Assembly: GCA_003116995.1 (NCBI GenBank)
Contig: BDSL01000059.1
Span: 248,001-312,000 of the forward strand
Source: Yamagishiella unicocca
Lineage: Eukaryota > Chlorophyta > Chlorophyceae > Chlamydomonadales > Volvocaceae
DNA: 64,000 nt
Direction: 5' to 3'
This document shows positions 62,901-64,000 of the stretch, in pieces. The translations under genes were made by a program, and so were the position numbers. Within the stretch, counting starts at the first letter, position 1. Every line of letters begins with the position of its first letter. The notes beneath the pieces were generated by a model. That model was given only the letters and a program-made list of their open reading frames with translations. It was not told where the DNA came from and made no database searches.

Positions 62901-64000
62901 CGTGTCTGCTCAAGCAGTTTTACAACCCGGGGGTGTTGCGGGACGGCCATGTGTTCAAGCCCAGCGGCGGCCCCGGCGGCGGCGACGCCGACGCCGACGC
63001 CGCCGCCGACTTTGCGTACCGGCAGCCCCACGACGGGGACCACGCGTCGTACATGTCGTTCTGCAAGTCGCTGCCGAACGCGGACGCGCCCGAGGTGTTC
63101 GGCCTTCACGCCAACGCGGACGTGCGGCTGCAGCTGCAGGTGGGAGCTGCGTCGGCGGCAAGCGGCTGCGTCCCCTGTGAATGCGAGTCGCTTATCGCAG
63201 AACCCTGAAACCCCCCAAACCCTGAAGACTCCAAACCCTGAAAACCCTAAACCCTGAAAACCCTGAAGACCCTACCCCCTGAAAACCATGAGGACCCTAA
63301 ACCTTGAAAACCCTGAAGGCGCTAAACCCTGAAAACCCTGAAAACCAACCCATCACCCGCTATCACGGCCCGCGCAGGAGACGCGAACGCTGCTGGACAC
63401 CGTCCTGGCCATTCAGCCGCGAGTCGTGGCGGCGGCGGCGGCGGCGTCTGCCGGCGCCGACGGCAACGTCACTGGCACGCCGCCGACGGCGCTGGCGGGC
63501 GCCGCGGACGATGGCGGCGGCGGCGGCGGCGCCGCCGGCGCCGCCGCCAGCTTCGACCGTGAGCGCGGCGGCACCGGCCCCGGCAGCGGCAACCTCAGCG
63601 TTAACACCTCCATTCGCCGGGGCAGCACACTGACCCGCATGGGGGTCGCTGCCGCATCGCCCATGTCGTTCGTGTCTTTTGGCAGGGACCGCTTCCAGCG
63701 CTTCACCACCGTCGGCGCGTCCACCAACTCCCCCGCGACCGCGCCCTCCCCGGCGGCGACGGCCGGTGGATACCACCGCCCCACGTCCGCCTCCTCTCGG
63801 AGCTCCGCGCTCGCTGGCGGCGGCGGTGGCGGCGGCGGCGGTGGCGGTGGCGGTGGCGGCGGCGGCGGCGGCGGCGGCGTATTCGAGCGCCAGGGAGGGT
63901 CCGAAGTCACGACGGATGACGTCACCGCCGACATGGCGGCGGAGATAGTGGACCTGCTGCCGCCGCCGCTGGCGCGCGAGGCCGCCGCCGCCGGCGCCGC
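20304..64000 (+). CDS. Axonemal dynein heavy chain (3' truncated by window end)
   Basis: ATP-driven minus-end microtubule motor of the flagellar axoneme. From 23229 onward 72 exons keep one reading frame, 14,297 bases or about 4,765 residues, with linker, six AAA modules, stalk and most of the C-terminal region; the last exon (from 63378) runs off the window. About 1,430 residues lie between 23229 and the AAA1 P-loop. Even with some N-terminal addition this is short for two-headed or outer-arm chains and fits a single-headed inner-arm type; I cannot say which (a DNAH6-like chain is one guess). All introns are GT-AG except two GC-AG (donors at 38882 and 52457). The 5' end is uncertain: candidate exons are 20304-20384, one ending at 21357, and one ending at 23019. 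Low-complexity insertions swell the protein. Domain entries below give the exon coordinates. Confidence 0.95.
21152..21202 (+). repeat. GCA/GCG run (poly-Ala)
   Basis: Alternating GCA and GCG triplets encode about 16 alanines in the proposed second dynein exon. It is the first of several such runs in this gene. Confidence 0.8.
21630..21728 (+). repeat. 36-bp tandem repeat
   Basis: Nearly three copies of a unit starting GCCGGTAGTGGCTTTGGAGT, in a non-coding part of the dynein 5' region. Confidence 0.8.
22232..22287 (+). repeat. (CTG)n microsatellite
   Basis: About 18 CTG triplets in a row, followed directly by a 66-bp minisatellite. In the frame of the neighbouring dynein exon they would code for poly-Cys, so the run is probably intronic. 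Confidence 0.9.
22295..22530 (+). repeat. 66-bp minisatellite
   Basis: Just over three copies of a 66-base unit (begins CTGCTACCTGCTGCTGCTGC). The length is a multiple of three, so all six frames stay open and give a false 22-residue protein repeat. Confidence 0.85.
23718..23828 (+). repeat. 23-bp minisatellite
   Basis: Five nearly perfect copies of a unit with core CCCAGCCATGGTTGGCAGCC in the intron 23391-24124. Confidence 0.9.
23950..24120 (+). repeat. 36-bp minisatellite at intron end
   Basis: About four degenerate copies (CCTCGAACCGCCCCACAAGC) running up to the acceptor at 24124. Confidence 0.8.
25998..26122 (+). repeat. CCACCA/CAACCA repeat
   Basis: Imperfect CCACCA and CAACCA hexamers in the intron before exon 26516. 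Same base pattern as the longer tract at 61363-61651. Confidence 0.85.
28745..28825 (+). repeat. CATCATCA-type repeat
   Basis: CATCATCATCACGT and CATCATCATCACAT units alternate in an intron after exon 28458-28604. Confidence 0.85.
34396..34471 (+). repeat. Dispersed intronic motif, family C
   Basis: GGCATAGAAACCGTTTACGC, then GACAGGGGCAGGATAGCTGG and a GCGCATGG tail. Related copies: plus at 47389-47465 and 54957-54998; minus at 27953-27999, 33648-33695 and 37320-37370. All lie in introns. Confidence 0.75.
36673..39360 (+). other. Dynein: AAA1 (main ATPase site)
   Basis: Exons 36673-37082, 37400-37530, 37797-37887, 38232-38337, 38735-38881, 39195-39360. Conserved lead-in [21 protein letters not shown] precedes Walker A GPAGTGKTE, which is split by an intron (37521-37530 plus 37797-37810). 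Walker B is ACFDEFNRI (from about 38278), and the sensor block is [15 protein letters not shown]. Every catalytic residue needed for ATP hydrolysis is present, so this motor should be active. A Gly-rich insertion (about 36934-37010) precedes the domain. The intron after 38881 needs a GC donor. Confidence 0.96.
38573..38712 (+). repeat. 48-bp minisatellite made of a dispersed intronic motif
   Basis: Three copies of a unit beginning GTTTCCTATGCCGTGTAACC. Single copies of the same motif occur in other dynein introns in both orientations, so this array looks like local tandem amplification of a dispersed element. Confidence 0.85.
40750..40816 (+). repeat. Dispersed intronic motif, family A (full-length copy)
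   Basis: Starts TTCGAGGGAGACCCGTGGAT, continues through AAAAAACCGTGTAGAACAGG and ends with TTTTGAGATGCATGCTGGAG. Other copies: plus at 19285-19308, 47865-47911, 49268-49324, 58830-58880; minus at 28954-28996, 36063-36121, 45428-45461, 54311-54364, 60031-60067. Confidence 0.8.
42058..42262 (+). repeat. 15-bp minisatellite
   Basis: About 13 copies of ACTGCCACCACCCTC with small variants fill most of the intron before exon 42268. Confidence 0.9.
45560..45590 (+). repeat. (GATC)n tetranucleotide run
   Basis: About five GATC copies flanked by inverted CTGGAGAT / ATCTCCA sequence, so the whole could fold as a hairpin. Confidence 0.8.
46283..46326 (+). repeat. 11-bp tandem repeat
   Basis: Four copies of GGAACAAATAT in an intron; strikingly AT-rich for this gene. 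Confidence 0.85.
47945..48102 (+). repeat. TGCTTGCCTGGC-type repeat
   Basis: CTGGCTGGCTGCTTGCCTG units vary in order across about 150 bases of intron. Confidence 0.85.
49383..49527 (+). repeat. 42-bp minisatellite
   Basis: Three copies of a unit beginning AATAGGAACCAAGCCGAACT and ending in GGGCACACGTTA, in the intron before exon 49635. Confidence 0.9.
50062..53816 (+). other. Dynein: stalk coiled coil and microtubule-binding tip
   Basis: Exons 50062-50210, 50481-50553, 50764-50913, 51265-51363, 51782-51943, 52307-52456, 52711-52923, 53273-53308, 53645-53816. The first helix of the stalk runs from about 50764 to 51850, the tip from about 51860 to 52456 ([35 protein letters not shown]), and the returning helix from 52711 ([14 protein letters not shown]). 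This is the part that contacts tubulin. Exon 53273-53308 is only 36 bases. The intron after 52456 needs a GC donor. Confidence 0.94.
52936..53026 (+). repeat. 12-bp purine repeat
   Basis: Seven copies of GGGAGGCGGAAA-type purine units directly after the donor of exon 52711-52923. The all-purine strand could form unusual DNA structure. Confidence 0.9.
53870..54055 (+). repeat. About 26-bp GT-rich minisatellite
   Basis: Six or seven diverged copies of TGGTGTGAACCCGTGTGTTT in the intron before exon 54487. Confidence 0.8.
54805..54950 (+). repeat. 24-bp minisatellite
   Basis: Six copies of GTACGACAGGAAGCCCGGGG plus GCGG in an intron. The length, a multiple of three, keeps false frames open. Confidence 0.9.
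56247..56323 (+). repeat. 15-bp minisatellite
   Basis: Five copies of GTTAGGCACCATACC in the intron before exon 56439. Confidence 0.9.
61363..61651 (+). repeat. Long CAC/CCACAA repeat tract
   Basis: About 290 bases: first a run of CAC triplets, then mixed CCACAA, then pure CCACAA hexamers. It fills most of the intron between exons 60793-61225 and 61698-62170. The minus strand is (TTGTGG)n. Confidence 0.95.
63188..63352 (+). repeat. Telomere-like AAACCCTGA repeat
   Basis: Degenerate copies of AACCCTGA and AAACCCTA fill most of the intron before exon 63378. They resemble the chlamydomonad telomere repeat CCCTAAAA but are mostly CCCTGAA. Confidence 0.75.

Larger units (their letters stand above)
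57767..64000 (+). other. Dynein: AAA6 and C-terminal region (incomplete)
   Basis: Exons 57767-58043, 58367-58742, 59351-59763, 60100-60430, 60793-61225, 61698-62170, 62615-63139, 63378 to the window end. AAA6 blocks: [31 protein letters not shown]-terminal blocks: [29 protein letters not shown] and [11 protein letters not shown]. Long Gly, Ala and His/Pro runs are inserted at 58490-58690, 59490-59580, 60850-61080, 61755-62080, 62720-62785 and 63420-63900. The final few hundred residues lie beyond 64000. Confidence 0.93.

Overview
The window looks like nuclear DNA of a flagellated green alga of the Chlamydomonas/Volvox (volvocine) lineage. It is very GC-rich and its genes are broken by many short introns (GT/GC...AG, usually a C-rich tract before CAG). 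It pairs a plant-type lycopene-cyclase-like flavoprotein with an axonemal dynein heavy chain. No species call is made. All exon models were built by hand from splice-site sequence, conserved protein motifs and reading-frame phase; there is no transcript evidence.

Layout. (1) 218-3438, plus strand: 3' part of a FAD-dependent, lycopene-cyclase-like oxidoreductase; its 5' end lies before the window. (2) 4935-7457, minus strand: complete five-exon gene for the iron-sulfur subunit of mitochondrial succinate dehydrogenase (SDH2), tail-to-tail with gene 1. (3) 9629 to about 14139, minus strand: a multi-exon gene I do not recognise, whose protein is rich in Ser, Gly and Gln; 5' end unresolved. (4) 16874-19123, plus strand: a complete seven-exon family 49 (LARGE-like) glycosyltransferase. 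(5) From about 20304 to past the window end, plus strand: one axonemal dynein heavy chain gene that fills two thirds of the window. From 23229 on I place 72 exons and 71 introns that stay in frame throughout (14,297 coding bases), covering tail, linker, AAA1-AAA6, the stalk with its microtubule-binding tip, and most of the C-terminal region.

The genes do not form an operon or an obvious pathway: plastid-type flavoenzyme, respiratory complex II, unknown, Golgi-type glycosyltransferase, ciliary motor. Most intergenic and intronic space holds no recognisable gene. Dynein introns are full of minisatellites and of short dispersed motifs that recur in both orientations. The stretch from about 7.5 to 20.3 kb looks clearly less GC-rich than the flanks.

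Most interesting observations: a family of short repeats sharing an AAAACCG-type core, scattered in both orientations through the introns; three introns that reading frame requires to use a GC donor; a tandem repeat that copies a 3' splice site three times; large low-complexity insertions inside the dynein motor; and the unrecognised gene at 9.6-14.1 kb.
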